The notes beneath the pieces were generated by a model, which worked only from the letters and a program-made list of their open reading frames with translations, was not told the DNA's origin and made no database searches. Below, in pieces: positions 1 through 9,241 of a DNA stretch of 58,676 nucleotides. The position numbers and the translations under genes are program-made. Within the stretch, counting starts at the first letter, position 1. Each line of letters begins with the position of its first letter. Source of the stretch: Oscillospiraceae bacterium (GTDB taxonomy: Bacteria > Bacillota > Clostridia > Oscillospirales > Oscillospiraceae); contig CAJTCG010000021.1 of NCBI GenBank assembly GCA_910574635.1, positions 1-58,676 of the forward strand, given 5' to 3'.

Positions 1-1147
1 TCATATTCATGTACTTCTTGTTGCCCCACTGCGTGCCGGCTACATGGCGCAGCCGGGCACAGACCAACATGAGGGCGGAGTTGCCATCCGGGAAAGAGCC
101 CACCACCCGAGTGCGGCGGCGGATTTCCCTGTTAAGCCGTTCTATGACATTATTGGTACGGATACGCGTCCAGTGTTCGCTGGGAAAATCGCAGTAGGTA
201 AGCGTCTCTTCAATGCCATCTTCTACCTTCCTGGCGGCCTCTTTCAGTTTCATGGAACGCAGTTCCTCCACAACCGCTTTTGCCTTCTCCCGTGCAGCCT
301 TTTTGCTCTCCTGAGCATGGATCGCCTTGAGCATCTTGGCCACCAGCTTTACCTTGGAACGAGGCGTTACAGAGAACACGTTGCGGTAAAAGTGGACAGT
401 GCAGCGCTGGTATTTGGCTTCCGGGAACACTTCTCCCACAGCCTCCAGCATACCAAGACACTTGTCTCCAACCACCAGTTTGACCCCCTCCAGGCCACGG
501 CCACGCAGCCACTGGAAGAAACTGACCCAGCTGGCCTTGTCCTCCTTCATCCCCTCGGCGGCGCCCAAAACTTCACGGTATCCGTCCTCATTTACCGCAA
601 TCGCCACCAGTATCGCCACATTTTCATATTCTCCGCCCCAGTTCCGCCGCAGATAGATTCCGTCCACATAGACGTATGGATACCGCCCACCCTGTAAGGG
701 ACGGTTCCGCCAAGCCTCAATGTGAACATAGGCTTTCTTGTTCAACTCACTGATGGTGGCTGGTGATACCTTGCTGCCCCACAGCGCCTCGGTGATGTCC
801 TCCACACGCCGCACCGATACACCGGCCAGGTACATCTCTATGAGCGCTTCCTCCACACTGCTCTCCCGGCGGCGGTACCGCTCAATGATAGCAGTCTCAA
901 AAGAGATTCCCTTGAGTTTGGGCACCTTCAGGGTGACATCCCCGGAAGTCGTGGTAAGATTACGGCTGTAGTGGCCACTGCGGTACCCCTGCCGCTGCTC
1001 ATTGCGCTCGTACCGCGCCGCCTGTGTCAGCTTCTCCGCCTCTGCCTCCAGCAGTTCTTTGAGCGTTTCCTCCACGCTGCCTCGCACAAGTTCCTTTAGC
1101 TCACCCTTGATTACTTCCTCATTTAGCTGTACAATCTTCTCGGACAT
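1..1147 (-). CDS. IS256-family (mutator-type) transposase, 3' end outside window
   Basis: Cut-and-paste DDE transposase. The minus-strand frame is open from an ATG at 1147 to the window edge (382 codons), so the C-terminus is missing. It is preceded by AAAGGAG. N-terminal helical segment, then the conserved GYRSGHYSR patch. Catalytic aspartates are visible in YVYVDGIY and VVGDKCLG, and the family's catalytic-glutamate region in NNVIERLNREIRRRTRVVG, which identify IS256 firmly. No frameshift is seen in the visible part, so the copy may be active. Its outer end lies just right of 1213, next to a truncated oxidase-like gene. Confidence 0.95.
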   Translation of the reverse strand, partial: MSEKIVQLNEEVIKGELKELVRGSVEETLKELLEAEAEKLTQAARYERNEQRQGYRSGHYSRNLTTTSGDVTLKVPKLKGISFETAIIERYRRRESSVEEALIEMYLAGVSVRRVEDITEALWGSKVSPATISELNKKAYVHIEAWRNRPLQGGRYPYVYVDGIYLRRNWGGEYENVAILVAIAVNEDGYREVLGAAEGMKEDKASWVSFFQWLRGRGLEGVKLVVGDKCLGMLEAVGEVFPEAKYQRCTVHFYRNVFSVTPRSKVKLVAKMLKAIHAQESKKAAREKAKAVVEELRSMKLKEAARKVEDGIEETLTYCDFPSEHWTRIRTNNVIERLNREIRRRTRVVGSFPDGNSALMLVCARLRHVAGTQWGNKKYMNM

Positions 1148-1213
1148 AGTTTGCAGTCTCCTTTCAGAATGGTGTGTCGCTACTTCATTCTAACAGAGCT
1201 CTGCAAACTATGT
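1144..1213. repeat. 13-bp inverted repeat at the transposase 5' end
   Basis: ACATAGTTTGCAG at 1144-1156 is repeated exactly as its reverse complement at 1201-1213, with 44 bases between. The inner copy overlaps the transposase start codon. The outer copy is probably part of the element's terminal inverted repeat, and the pair could fold in RNA over the ribosome-binding site. The true end cannot be fixed because the other IS end is outside the window. Confidence 0.6.
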
Positions 1214-1253
1214 CTCTTTTTCTTTTTGCGAAACTTATTCTACCTTATCCTCG

Positions 1254-1709
1254 GTGGAGGTATGCACTCGTATATTGAAAGACGGGACCTCGGGTGTCTT
1301 GGCTTTGGCTGGAGATAATGGCTATCCCTATGCCGTGCCGCTAAGCTATGTGCTCCAGGACGGTAAAATTTATTTTCATAGTGCAAAGGCTGGACACAAG
1401 CTGGACGCAATTCGTCAATGCGCCAAGGCGTCATTCTGCGTTATCGATCAGGATCAGGTTGTTCCAATGGAACGGACCACCTATTTTCGCAGTGTAATTG
1501 CTTTTGGCGTTATACGTATTCTTGAGAACACAGAAGAGAAAAGATCCGCCATTGAAGCACTCGCAAAGAAGTATTCTATAGAAGATAGCCCGGAAAGCCG
1601 AAATGCCGCTATCAGGCAGGAGTGGAACGCTCTTTGTATGCTGGAGATGACGGTGGAACACTTGAGCGGCAAAGAGGCTATTGAACTTATGAAAGGCAGT
1701 CCTGCATAA
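1254..1709 (+). pseudogene. Pyridoxamine 5'-phosphate oxidase-like FMN protein, 5' end cut by IS256
   Basis: FMN-binding split-barrel protein of the PNPOx-like/NimA-like group; substrate unknown. The family core is clear: GVLALAGDNGYPYAVPLSYV, then KIYFHSAKAGHKLDAIR and TTYFRSVIAFG. Relatives begin roughly 10-20 residues earlier with a basic Met-Arg-Arg stretch. Here the frame runs open leftwards into the end of the IS256 element with no Met and no good ribosome-binding site; GTG at 1254 is only the first possible start. I infer that the insertion removed promoter and start codon. The remaining 151 codons are intact. Confidence 0.75.
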
Positions 1710-1811
1710 AAGCCTAAGTTTGATGTCAGGTAAATCCGTCAGGGTCCAGTCTTGTACGGTAAGTTTGCATGGTATAGCGCAAACCCACGTTTTGTTTGAG
1801 GAGGTTTTTTC

Positions 1812-3167
1812 ATGTACGAGGGGAGAACTTCTGGAGTTTTCCTGCGATTCGCTGTGCCGCAAATGCTGGGGCTCCTTTTTAATTCTGTTTATACGATCGT
1901 AGATGGCATGTTTATAGGCAATCGGTTAGGCCGTGCAGCAATGGCGGCCGCCGCAGTGGCGGTCCCGCTGTTGGAAGTGCTGATTTCTCTGGCAATTGCT
2001 ACGGCGTCAGGCGCTGGAGTCATGATTTCGATTCGCTTGAGCCAGGGAGAGACGGTCAAAGCGCGTCGATACTTTCAGGAGTCATTTTATCTTTTGCTGG
2101 GCACAGGGCTTTTGATTGCAGTGGCTGGAAATCTGTGGCTCCGCCCTTTGTCGGAACTCCTTGGTGGAACACAGGACATATTGAATGATGCTATGACTTA
2201 TTTACGGCATATTATTATGTTCGCGCCTTTCCAGTTACTGAGTTTTTTCCTGGCTGGCATGGCCCGAAACGATGGCCGCCCCCGGCTGGCAATGACGGCG
2301 CTGATGCTGGGGGCAGTTTCCAATATCATATTAGATTATCTATTTATGTATCCTCTGAACTTAGGAATTGCTGGTGCTGCTCTGGCCACTGCCCTTGGTC
2401 CTATTTTCAGTGTGCTGATTCTTTTGCCGCATTTTCTGTTGAGAAGGGGAGCTTTGTACTTTGAAAAATGTCCGCTGTACATAAGAGATATCAAGCACAT
2501 TCTCATATATGGATTTCCATCGTTTATTATGGAGTTTTCCATTGGAATCGTTACTTTTCTCTATAATTATGCCATTGTTCATTATGGATATGGAGATCTT
2601 GGACTGGCAGCGTATTTGATGATTGGCTATTTGATGTTGATCATTCTGACCCTTTTTCTGGGATTAGGGGAAGGGCTTCAGCCTGTGTTTAGTTATTTCA
2701 AGGGAAGAGGGGAGCTTTCACGGAGCAAGGAAATGCTCGGATTTGCTATAAAGGTATTCCTGGCCTTGGGAGCTGTTTGTTATTTGGCAATATTGCTGCT
2801 TTCTCAAAGTTTTTATTCTGTTTTTAGCCCGAACGACACAGTTCTTGTGGCTTTTGCCAGCGAAAAAAGTATCAGCTATTTTTGCGGCTTCTGCGTGGCC
2901 GGAGTGAATGTTTTAATGATTTCCTATAGGCAGTCCACTGGGGCAACAGGAAAGGCTTTTGCGCTTTCGCTTTTGCGCAGCCTTATATTTCCACCAGTAT
3001 TGATTTTCACAGTGCCAGCTTGGTTCGGAAGAAATTTCATATGGGTTTGCTTGTCTGCGGCAGAGGCGATGGCCGGATGTTGCGCGGCGCTAATGGTTAG
3101 GAAGGGGGAAATCCCTTTTGCTGGTGCCGCTCAAATCCGTTCTGCCGCTCGATGGCGTAGGCGATGA
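1812..3167 (+). CDS. MATE-family multidrug efflux transporter
   Basis: Cation-coupled drug/metabolite exporter in the cytoplasmic membrane, MepA/DinF-like. 451 residues, the usual length, with about twelve hydrophobic segments. The N-terminal FAVPQMLGLLFNSVYTIVDGMFIG is typical of the family, and a second related half begins near residue 230. GAGGAGG sits before the ATG. Base composition is visibly more AT-rich than the housekeeping genes to the right, which suggests acquisition. The last ~20 residues (basic, low hydrophobicity) lie in DNA antisense to the decayed element gene at 3097-4283, so the C-terminal tail may come from a recombination junction near 3100. Confidence 0.9.
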   Translation: MYEGRTSGVFLRFAVPQMLGLLFNSVYTIVDGMFIGNRLGRAAMAAAAVAVPLLEVLISLAIATASGAGVMISIRLSQGETVKARRYFQESFYLLLGTGLLIAVAGNLWLRPLSELLGGTQDILNDAMTYLRHIIMFAPFQLLSFFLAGMARNDGRPRLAMTALMLGAVSNIILDYLFMYPLNLGIAGAALATALGPIFSVLILLPHFLLRRGALYFEKCPLYIRDIKHILIYGFPSFIMEFSIGIVTFLYNYAIVHYGYGDLGLAAYLMIGYLMLIILTLFLGLGEGLQPVFSYFKGRGELSRSKEMLGFAIKVFLALGAVCYLAILLLSQSFYSVFSPNDTVLVAFASEKSISYFCGFCVAGVNVLMISYRQSTGATGKAFALSLLRSLIFPPVLIFTVPAWFGRNFIWVCLSAAEAMAGCCAALMVRKGEIPFAGAAQIRSAARWRRR

Positions 3168-4283
3168 GGCCCTCCGCAACCGTGGGAATGTGAAATCTGT
3201 CGTCTACCCGGATATCGGTCACCCGCACCTCCAGCAGAGCGACGAAGTCCTCCTGGCCTTTGGCGGTCAGTTTTTTCAGGTCCTCCACCGGGACCAGGAA
3301 AACGGAGTTTTTGTGAGCCAGGGAGGTGCGGTTGGGAAGACCGTCGAGGGAGAGAATGTCACGGACCGTCATGCCGTCTTCCAGCACCTGCTGGGGGACC
3401 CGGCAGATTTCTGTCAGCTCCTGATCTGAAAGATACCCATGCTCCCGAATTTCTTGTATGGATAGCTCAAAGCCATTGTGAAGCATAGTCGATATTGCAT
3501 CGGTCCTGCATCAGCAGCTCCGTCATTTTCCGGCCCACGGCCCCCCGGACGGCCAGCCGCCTCCACCAGCAGGGTTTCCTCCTGCTGGTACGGGACCTTG
3601 GCGGCGTATTTCATGAAGGCGTCCAGTTCTCCGTCCTGAATTGCAAGCACCACTTTGTCAAAGTCACTCATCCGCAGAGGACGCATCCCTACCGTATTGA
3701 CGTACTCCGTAATGCTCCCGGTCATGCGGCGCAGGAGCTGCTCGGTCTGGCCCATGGCCTTCTCCTGCCGCTCCCGCTACTCCACCAGCGCCTCAATAGT
3801 GACCTTCTTCTCCTGCTGACTTTAATGTACCACAGAGCCGCCGGTATCTTCCTCCACACCGCCAATTTTCATATACCGGGCATGGGTGGCGTTGTCGCCG
3901 TGGAATGCCTTCGTGATGGCGGAGGAAATGAGGAACATCCGGTCCAGGTCGTTCCCATTCTCCCCCAGGGTCTTGCCAGTGAGGAGTTTTTGCGTAGCGT
4001 GCTTTTCCTGGCCCTTGTCGAACCACTTGAGGTATGCGTCTAGGTACACGCCCTCGCTGCCGCCGTAGTCGGTGGTGCAGAAGATACCGGCGTCTTTGGG
4101 GATCTCCTTCCCATTTTCCCAGAAGCTGTCCAGGAGGAAATACTCGTCGGGCAGATAGCCCTGACTCTCCAGCCGGTATTTCAGCTCCTCGAAAACCTCA
4201 GCTGCTGGCCGCTGGCCCGCATACTCCAATTTGCGGGGATCGTCTGCGGAGGGTTCCCATCGCTCAAACTCAATAACATTCAT
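3097..4283 (-). pseudogene. Conjugative-element backbone protein, broken by two stops and frameshifts
   Basis: No named family recognised; it resembles an accessory protein of clostridial conjugative elements. One frame begins with ATG at 4283 (MNVIEFERWEPSADDP) and continues to about 3414, but has in-frame TAA near 3823 and TAG near 3779. The intervening codons still read sensibly (IEALVE, then REQEKAMGQTEQLLRRM-like sequence). Further on, the coding signal moves into another frame (LSIQEIREHGYLSDQELTE) down to 3097. So this is one gene of about 390 codons with at least two nonsense changes and a frameshift. Its 3' end abuts the MATE gene. Confidence 0.75.
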
Positions 4284-4318
4284 TTTTCTTTGACTCCCTT
4301 TTAATAGATAATAGATTT

Positions 4319-4348
4319 TTGACTTGCCTCAGCCGAACCGGGTATGCT
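4319..4348 (+). promoter_or_regulatory. Sigma-A-like promoter for the Y-family polymerase gene
   Basis: TTGACT at 4319-4324 and TATGCT at 4343-4348, 18 bases apart, 45 bases before the chosen GTG start at 4393. This placement argues against the earlier TTG at 4324 as the start codon, since that would lie inside the promoter. Confidence 0.6.
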
Positions 4349-4392
4349 ATGATAAACTAGAACAAAGTTTTGCTTCAGAGGTGGTGGATACC

Positions 4393-5916
4393 GTGGGGGA
4401 ACGGACTTATATCGCCTGTGATCTGAAAAGTTTTTACGCCTCAGTGGAGTGCGTGGAGCGGGGCCTGGACCCCCTGACCACCAACCTCGTGGTGGCGGAC
4501 CTGAGCCGGACGGAGAAGACCATCTGCCTGGCGGTCACTCCCAGCCTGAAAGCCTGGGGCATCTCCGGCCGGGCCCGGCTGTTTGAGGTGGTCCAGCGGG
4601 TCAAGGAGGTCAACGCCCAGCGGGCCCGCCAGGCGCCGGGGCGGCAGCTCACCGGCTCGTCCTCCAGCGACCCCGAGCTGAAAGCGGACCCCAGCCTGGC
4701 GTTGGACTACATCGTGGCCCCGCCCCGGATGGCCCATTACATGGATTGGAGCACCAGGGTCTACAACGTGTATCTCAAATATATCGCGCCGGAGGATATC
4801 ATCAACTACTCCATCGACGAGGTTCTGATGGATGTGACCAGCTATCTGGGGACCTACGGCCTCAGCGCCCGGGACCTCGCCATGAAGATCATCCTGGATG
4901 TACTGGAGACCACGGGCATCACCGCCACGGCGGGCATCGGGCCGAACCTTTACCTCTGCAAGATCGCCATGGATATCTGGGCCAAGCGCATCCCGGCGGA
5001 CAAGAACGGCGTCCGCATCGCACAGCTGACGGAGAAAAGCTACCGCCATAACCTATGGACCCATCGACCCCTGACGGACTTCTGGCGGATAGGCCCCGGC
5101 TACGCCAAAAAGCTGGAGGCCGAGGGCCTCTACACGATGGGAGACATCGCCCGGTGCTCCATTGGCAAGCCCACGGATTACTATAACGAGGAGCTGCTCT
5201 ACAAACTGTTCGGCGTGAATGCGGAACTCCTGATCGATCATGCCTGGGGCTGGGAGCCCTGCACCATTAAAGATGTCAAAGCGTACAAGCCGGAGACCAA
5301 GAGCATCGGCGGCGGGCAGGTCCTGCAAAGCCCGTATCCCTACGAGAAGACCCGTGTGGTGGTTCGGGAAATGGCGGACCAGCTGGCGCTGGAGCTGGTG
5401 GACAAGGGCCTGGTGACGGATCAGCTGACGCTGACGGTGGGCTATGACATCGAAAATCTGACGGACCCGGATCGCCGGAAGCAGTACCGGGGCGAGGTTA
5501 AGGCAGACCGCTATGGCCGCTCCATCCCCAAGCACGCCCACGGCACCGCCAATCTGGAGGAATACACCGCCTCCACAAAGCGGATCATCGCCGCCGCCCT
5601 GGAGCTGTTCGACCGCATCATTGACCGGAATCTGCTGGCCCGGCGGCTGACCATCAGCGCCAATCGCGTGCTGCCGGAGGGCGAGGCCCCGCAAAAGAAG
5701 GCGTTTGAGCAGCTGGACCTCTTCACCAACTACGCTGCCGTACAGGAACAGCAGGCGAAGGAAGCTGCCGACCTGGAGCGGGAGAAGAAAGTGCAGAGGG
5801 CGGTGCTGGACATCAAGAAGCGGTTCGGGAAAAACGCCATCTTGAAGGGCATGAACTTTCAGGAAGGAGCTACGGCCAAGGACCGAAACCGAACGATTGG
5901 GGGACACAAGGCGTGA
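4393..5916 (+). CDS. Y-family DNA polymerase (UmuC/DinB-like)
   Basis: Translesion DNA polymerase of the type carried by mobile elements. 507 residues from GTG 4393, chosen because AGAGGTGG precedes it and homologues begin with a short RTYIA(C/I)DLKSFYASVE segment. Catalytic acidic residues: D10 in the DLKSFYASVE motif and D142-E143 in NYSIDEVLMD. A helix-hairpin-helix region follows near residue 220, then the little-finger domain. QLDLF at residues 440-444 matches the bacterial beta-clamp-binding motif, so it should act at the replisome. Its stop overlaps the YolD-like gene by four bases (GTGA), implying co-translation. Complete, although the element around it is decayed. Confidence 0.93.
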   Translation: MGERTYIACDLKSFYASVECVERGLDPLTTNLVVADLSRTEKTICLAVTPSLKAWGISGRARLFEVVQRVKEVNAQRARQAPGRQLTGSSSSDPELKADPSLALDYIVAPPRMAHYMDWSTRVYNVYLKYIAPEDIINYSIDEVLMDVTSYLGTYGLSARDLAMKIILDVLETTGITATAGIGPNLYLCKIAMDIWAKRIPADKNGVRIAQLTEKSYRHNLWTHRPLTDFWRIGPGYAKKLEAEGLYTMGDIARCSIGKPTDYYNEELLYKLFGVNAELLIDHAWGWEPCTIKDVKAYKPETKSIGGGQVLQSPYPYEKTRVVVREMADQLALELVDKGLVTDQLTLTVGYDIENLTDPDRRKQYRGEVKADRYGRSIPKHAHGTANLEEYTASTKRIIAAALELFDRIIDRNLLARRLTISANRVLPEGEAPQKKAFEQLDLFTNYAAVQEQQAKEAADLEREKKVQRAVLDIKKRFGKNAILKGMNFQEGATAKDRNRTIGGHKA

Positions 5917-6317
5917 TCGGACCCTACGACGATATCATCGACCTGCCGCATCCCACCTCGGAGCGGCATCCCCGGATGCCCATGTCCAGCCGGGCGGCGC
6001 AGTTTTCTGCCTTTCGCGCCCTAACCGGCTACGAGGATGCTGTGGAGGAAACCGCCCGGCTCACCGACAGCAAGGTGGAACTGACAGAGGATGAAAAGAC
6101 TCTTTTGGACGCCAAGCTGCGGAAGTTGACGGACTGTATTAACAGCCGCTCTCTGGTGACCCTGACTTATTTCCAACCGGACAAAAAGAAGGCCGGCGGC
6201 GCATATGTCAGCGTCACCGGCCAGCTCAGGAAAATTGATGATGTCGCGGGGGTATTGATCCTGACGGGAGGAGAGTGTGTCCCGATTGAGGATGTTTTGG
6301 AGCTCCAGCTCCATTAG
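5913..6317 (+). CDS. YolD-like protein, partner of the Y-family polymerase
   Basis: 134 residues, GTG start overlapping the polymerase stop. YolD-like proteins commonly lie beside UmuC-type polymerases and are thought to work as their accessory or UmuD-like partner. This copy has the N-terminal YDDIIDLPHPTSERHPRMP motif and the AAQFSAFRALTGY patch typical of clostridial members, then a C-terminal small beta domain (AYVSVTGQLRKIDDVAGVLIL). No LexA-type Ser-Lys protease dyad was seen. Complete. Confidence 0.85.
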   Translation: MIGPYDDIIDLPHPTSERHPRMPMSSRAAQFSAFRALTGYEDAVEETARLTDSKVELTEDEKTLLDAKLRKLTDCINSRSLVTLTYFQPDKKKAGGAYVSVTGQLRKIDDVAGVLILTGGECVPIEDVLELQLH

Positions 6318-6411
6318 AGCAGCACTCTGAATGCCGTCTCGGCTTTGGTGGGCGGCAAATCTTCCGCTTTTCTGAAATGGATACGTATGAGGGCAGACCG
6401 ATCACTCGTCT

Positions 6412-6942
6412 TCAGGCCACCCCAGATTCTTTCCCCAAATTTCTCCACCCAAACCGAACAATGGAAATGATGATGGAGAGGATCGTAATTGCCTCGCAGA
6501 CAGCGCCTCCCCAGGTGTGTACCAATATATCGTAAAGAAGCGTACACGGGGAACCAAACAATTGTGACAGTCGGATCTTTTGGGCGTTTTGTGTCCAGTA
6601 TCCTATACTGGTAACCGCTACAGATACAAAGGGCAAGATGCTAATCCACCCTGCCCAGGTACATATTGTCATAACCAGCAGCAGCCCAATGATTGCCGCT
6701 AAAGTCACTTGGCTTTTCGCCCACTTCCAATCGTTTGACTTTATCAGTAGCAGATTTCTCGCAATATTGACGATGAGGCTGATTGCGCCGGTATAGGCGC
6801 CCATGAGAAAAAACTGGACACAGAAAACGATACACCCCATCAGCTGGCACAAAAACAACGCGCGGTTAGACCGTATCTGATAAGAAACAATGAAAAGCGC
6901 AACGCCCAAAAAGCCAATGGCCTGGACCATGTATTCATTCAT
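6412..6942 (-). CDS. YgjV-family inner membrane protein
   Basis: 176 residues with five to six hydrophobic helices and a short basic tail. It matches the YgjV family (GFLGVALFIVSYQIRSNRALF at the N-terminus, then a conserved NxxRNLLL loop). Function is unknown; the family is also related in topology to small transport proteins. It lies alone between the polymerase operon and the VirB4 remnant on the opposite strand from the polymerase. It is intact, so it counts as cargo of the decayed element. Confidence 0.8.
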   Translation of the reverse strand: MNEYMVQAIGFLGVALFIVSYQIRSNRALFLCQLMGCIVFCVQFFLMGAYTGAISLIVNIARNLLLIKSNDWKWAKSQVTLAAIIGLLLVMTICTWAGWISILPFVSVAVTSIGYWTQNAQKIRLSQLFGSPCTLLYDILVHTWGGAVCEAITILSIIISIVRFGWRNLGKESGVA

Positions 6943-6975
6943 ATGACGCCGGCAAACTCCTTTGAACCCATGATT

Positions 6976-7740
6976 TCACTTTGATTCTATCACAGAAACC
7001 CATCCCATACAATCCGTTTTTGCAAATTGCAAAAAGCCCGCACGGTATATAAAGTTCTCCAGGTTCTGGGAGGCCATGAGCAGGGCGGATTCCTTCTTCC
7101 GGACCCGCTTTAGGGTGTTGCGGATGTACTCCACGGCGGTGGGGTTGGAGAGCCAGATGTACAGCTCGTCCAATCCGGCGACGGTGTGGCCCTCCGTTAA
7201 CAGCTTGTCGCTGAGGTAGGAAAGCAGATTGAACAGCATGGCGTTCCGCACGCCGAGGCTGCCGTTGATGAGGTCCTTCACGCCGAAGACCAGAAAGCGG
7301 TGGGAGGTGACGTTGGTGTGCCCGTTGAAGAATTTGCTTTCCGCTCCCTTGCACATGGAGTGGAGGCCCAGCAGGACCTCCTGGAGCAGTTCCTTGGGGT
7401 ACAGCGGGTCTTTCTCACGCTCATAGTGCTGATAGGCGTCCTCCATGACCTCATAGAGGTCCGAGAGGATGGGGAAATCCTCGGGCCGCATGGACTTGAA
7501 GTCCGTGTGATCGTTCAGGCCCCAGGTCTTGTACAGCCGCTCCAGCATCCGCTCAATGGTGTCGATGTGCCGGTCGGTGAAGTCCTTGTAGGAACGGAAG
7601 AAGTCCTTCAGGAAGGAGATGTGCTGACTGAGCCGGGTGCGCTGGCGAAAAGCCGCCGGGGCATCATCGTCGCTCTCGTTTTCAGCATTCCACAGCTTCG
7701 GTTCCAGAGGTTGGCCTCTGCCGTGATGCTCCGGCGCATA
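6976..7740 (-). pseudogene. VirB4-like conjugation ATPase, C-terminal remnant
   Basis: Remnant of the T4SS ATPase that powers conjugative transfer. The readable part has FFRSYKDFTDRHIDTIE and then DHTDFKSMRPEDFPILSDLY, followed by FFNGHTN, FLVFGVKDL and the Walker-B-like GLDELYIWL, all in VirB4 order. The first ATG of the open frame (7548) is internal. Coding signal upstream shifts frame near 7700 (EANLW continues as EPKLWNAENES in another frame). No Walker A motif is present anywhere, so about the first half of the gene is gone. It cannot be a working ATPase. Confidence 0.75.
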
Positions 7741-8123
7741 TTGTTGGTGTTCCCCCAGTCCATCCGGTTTTTGTTTTGGGCGTTGTGGATGATGGCGTCC
7801 TCCTCTCCGGCGGCGGCTTGGCGGATATAGACGTGGAGGGCCAGTTCCTCGGTGGTGGCGGGGTAGCTCCGCAGGGCCAGGGCCAGAAGCTCTGCCGCGT
7901 CCAGGCCCCGAAGGAGCTCCGTTAAGGCCCGCACCCGGTTTCGGACGCCGTCGCTGGAGAGGACGGAGAGGTTATCCGGGCTGAGAAGAAAAAAGACCAG
8001 CTCACCCTTGGCCGTCTTCAGGCCGTGTTCGGTGAGCTGGTCAATGCCCATGAGCTGCCGGGTGGACAGATGCCGCCGCAGCTCCTTTTTCTGTTTTCGA
8101 TTCAAGATCAGGATTCCTCCCAT
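7741..8123 (-). pseudogene. Conjugative-element transfer protein, N-terminal fragment
   Basis: Begins MGGILILNRKQKKELRRHLS and contains GELVFFLLSPDNLSVLSSDG, a pattern found in small proteins encoded between the PrgI-like and VirB4 genes of clostridial elements. After about 100 codons it loses the family pattern and reads straight into the VirB4 remnant, which I interpret as a deletion fusing the two genes. It starts within the last codons of the PrgI-like gene, as in an operon. Confidence 0.5.
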
Positions 8124-8368
8124 TCATAGTATTGCTGGTGCAGGAACAAGAAACAGACGGCGCAGCGCAGGAAGTCCATGATGCTGGCCCCCTCCATGCG
8201 GATGGAAAGGAAGGCGTAGAGGACGGTCAGCACCAGCAGGAGCATCCCAGCGCCGTGGCTCAGGGCCAGAACGGAGAGCAGGAGCCCGGCACCGATGACG
8301 GCCACGTCCCGCAGCTCCCACAGCCAGAGCTTGGCCTTTGCCTTCAGGTTATCAGGATAGATATACAT
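8108..8368 (-). CDS. PrgI-like small membrane protein of a conjugation module
   Basis: 86 residues from ATG 8368, chosen because GGGAGG lies 11 bases upstream and homologues begin MYIYPDNLKAKA. Two hydrophobic segments (VAVIGAGLLLSVLALSHG and MLLLVLTVLYAFLSI), then IMDFLRCAVCFLFLHQQYYEW, fit the PrgI-like family encoded just before VirB4 in integrative conjugative elements, where it is thought to sit in the mating-pore complex. Intact, but it has no intact VirB4 partner here. Confidence 0.7.
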   Translation of the reverse strand: MYIYPDNLKAKAKLWLWELRDVAVIGAGLLLSVLALSHGAGMLLLVLTVLYAFLSIRMEGASIMDFLRCAVCFLFLHQQYYEWEES

Positions 8369-8440
8369 TATATTGTTCGCCTCCCAAAAATGAAGGCGGC
8401 TGTTTGCCGCCTTCTGTGTATCTGATTTCATATCCTGGAT

Positions 8441-8743
8441 TTACGTTGCGGACATGTCGGATTCGCCGAGCAGTTCAGTCAAGGCGCTCCGGCACCAGGC
8501 AATGTGTCCTTCCAAATGCCTGACCAGCTCCGCCTCCGCAAGCCGCTCCGCCTCCTTCGGAGATACGCTGCCCAGCGGGTGCTTATCAATGCGCAGGGCC
8601 TGGCAGGTCAGGAACCATTCGCCGTGGGAGTGGATATGAGGATGGATGCAGACCCGCCCCAGGTAGGGGACGCTGGCCACATAGCTGGTGGAGACGAGTT
8701 CCTGGCGGTTGTTCCTGCGCTCGTCTTTGGTCCATATCAGCAT
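8441..8743 (-). CDS. Conjugative-element hypothetical protein
   Basis: 100 residues, GGAGGA six bases before the ATG. No named family recognised. The sequence is soluble, with a central HPHIHSHGEWFLTC patch rich in His and Cys, and a helical acidic C-terminal half (PKEAERLAEAELVRHLEGHI). It overlaps the upstream ribbon-helix-helix-like gene by seven bases, so the two are co-translated. Probably an element backbone gene of unknown role. Confidence 0.6.
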   Translation of the reverse strand: MLIWTKDERRNNRQELVSTSYVASVPYLGRVCIHPHIHSHGEWFLTCQALRIDKHPLGSVSPKEAERLAEAELVRHLEGHIAWCRSALTELLGESDMSAT

Positions 8744-9069
8744 GTGCTGTCCTCCTCTCCGGCAGATGCATCCGTTGAAGCTTCCCCCTCCAGCGCCTTT
8801 TGAATGCAGTTCAGGAAGAAGGAGTTCTGCTTGATTCCGTTGCGTTTGAGGTACTCCTTGAACCGCTCGAACAGCTCTGCGGGCACCTGGAACGCAACCG
8901 TTCTCTGATTTCCTTTCATGGTGGGCTTCCCCTCCTCTTCGTAAAATTTTGTGATGAGCCAGGTCATGTACTGGCCCAGGGTCTGACCGGACGCCTCCTG
9001 ACGCTCCCGAACTTTGCTGTGAAGTTCAGCCGGTATTTGCGCGCATAAATTTCGGGTCTTTTCAGCCAT
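8737..9069 (-). CDS. Ribbon-helix-helix-like double-domain protein
   Basis: 110 residues made of two similar halves. The first is CAQIPAELHSKVRERQEASG, the second VAFQVPAELFERFKEYLKRNG. Each looks like a beta strand followed by a helix, as in Arc/MetJ-type repressors. Proteins of this kind open the transfer or regulatory modules of clostridial elements. The tandem arrangement could give a monomer with a complete DNA-binding fold. DNA binding is inferred, not shown. Intact. Confidence 0.6.
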   Translation of the reverse strand: MAEKTRNLCAQIPAELHSKVRERQEASGQTLGQYMTWLITKFYEEEGKPTMKGNQRTVAFQVPAELFERFKEYLKRNGIKQNSFFLNCIQKALEGEASTDASAGEEDSTC

Positions 9070-9190
9070 ATCCGGCCCTCCTTTCTCCTTTTGTAAAGCA
9101 AGTATATTCCAAAAATCATGTGGAAGCTATTCACGATACCCAACGATAAATCCATTGGAAACGAAGCGAATGCAACAAGTTTTTTTGCCC

Positions 9191-9219
9191 TTGCATCGCT
9201 ATTGGGTGTCCCGTATAAT
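9191..9219 (+). promoter_or_regulatory. Promoter of tag
   Basis: TTGCAT at 9191-9196 and a perfect TATAAT at 9214-9219, spacing 17, 22 bases before the tag start codon. Good sigma-A match. Confidence 0.7.
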
Positions 9220-9241
9220 AGTCACAGAAAGCGGGGGATGA

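Noticed and set aside
4324..4392. Earlier TTG start for the Y-family polymerase
   Set aside because: It falls inside the TTGACT/TATGCT promoter and lacks family similarity; GTG 4393 has a ribosome-binding site.
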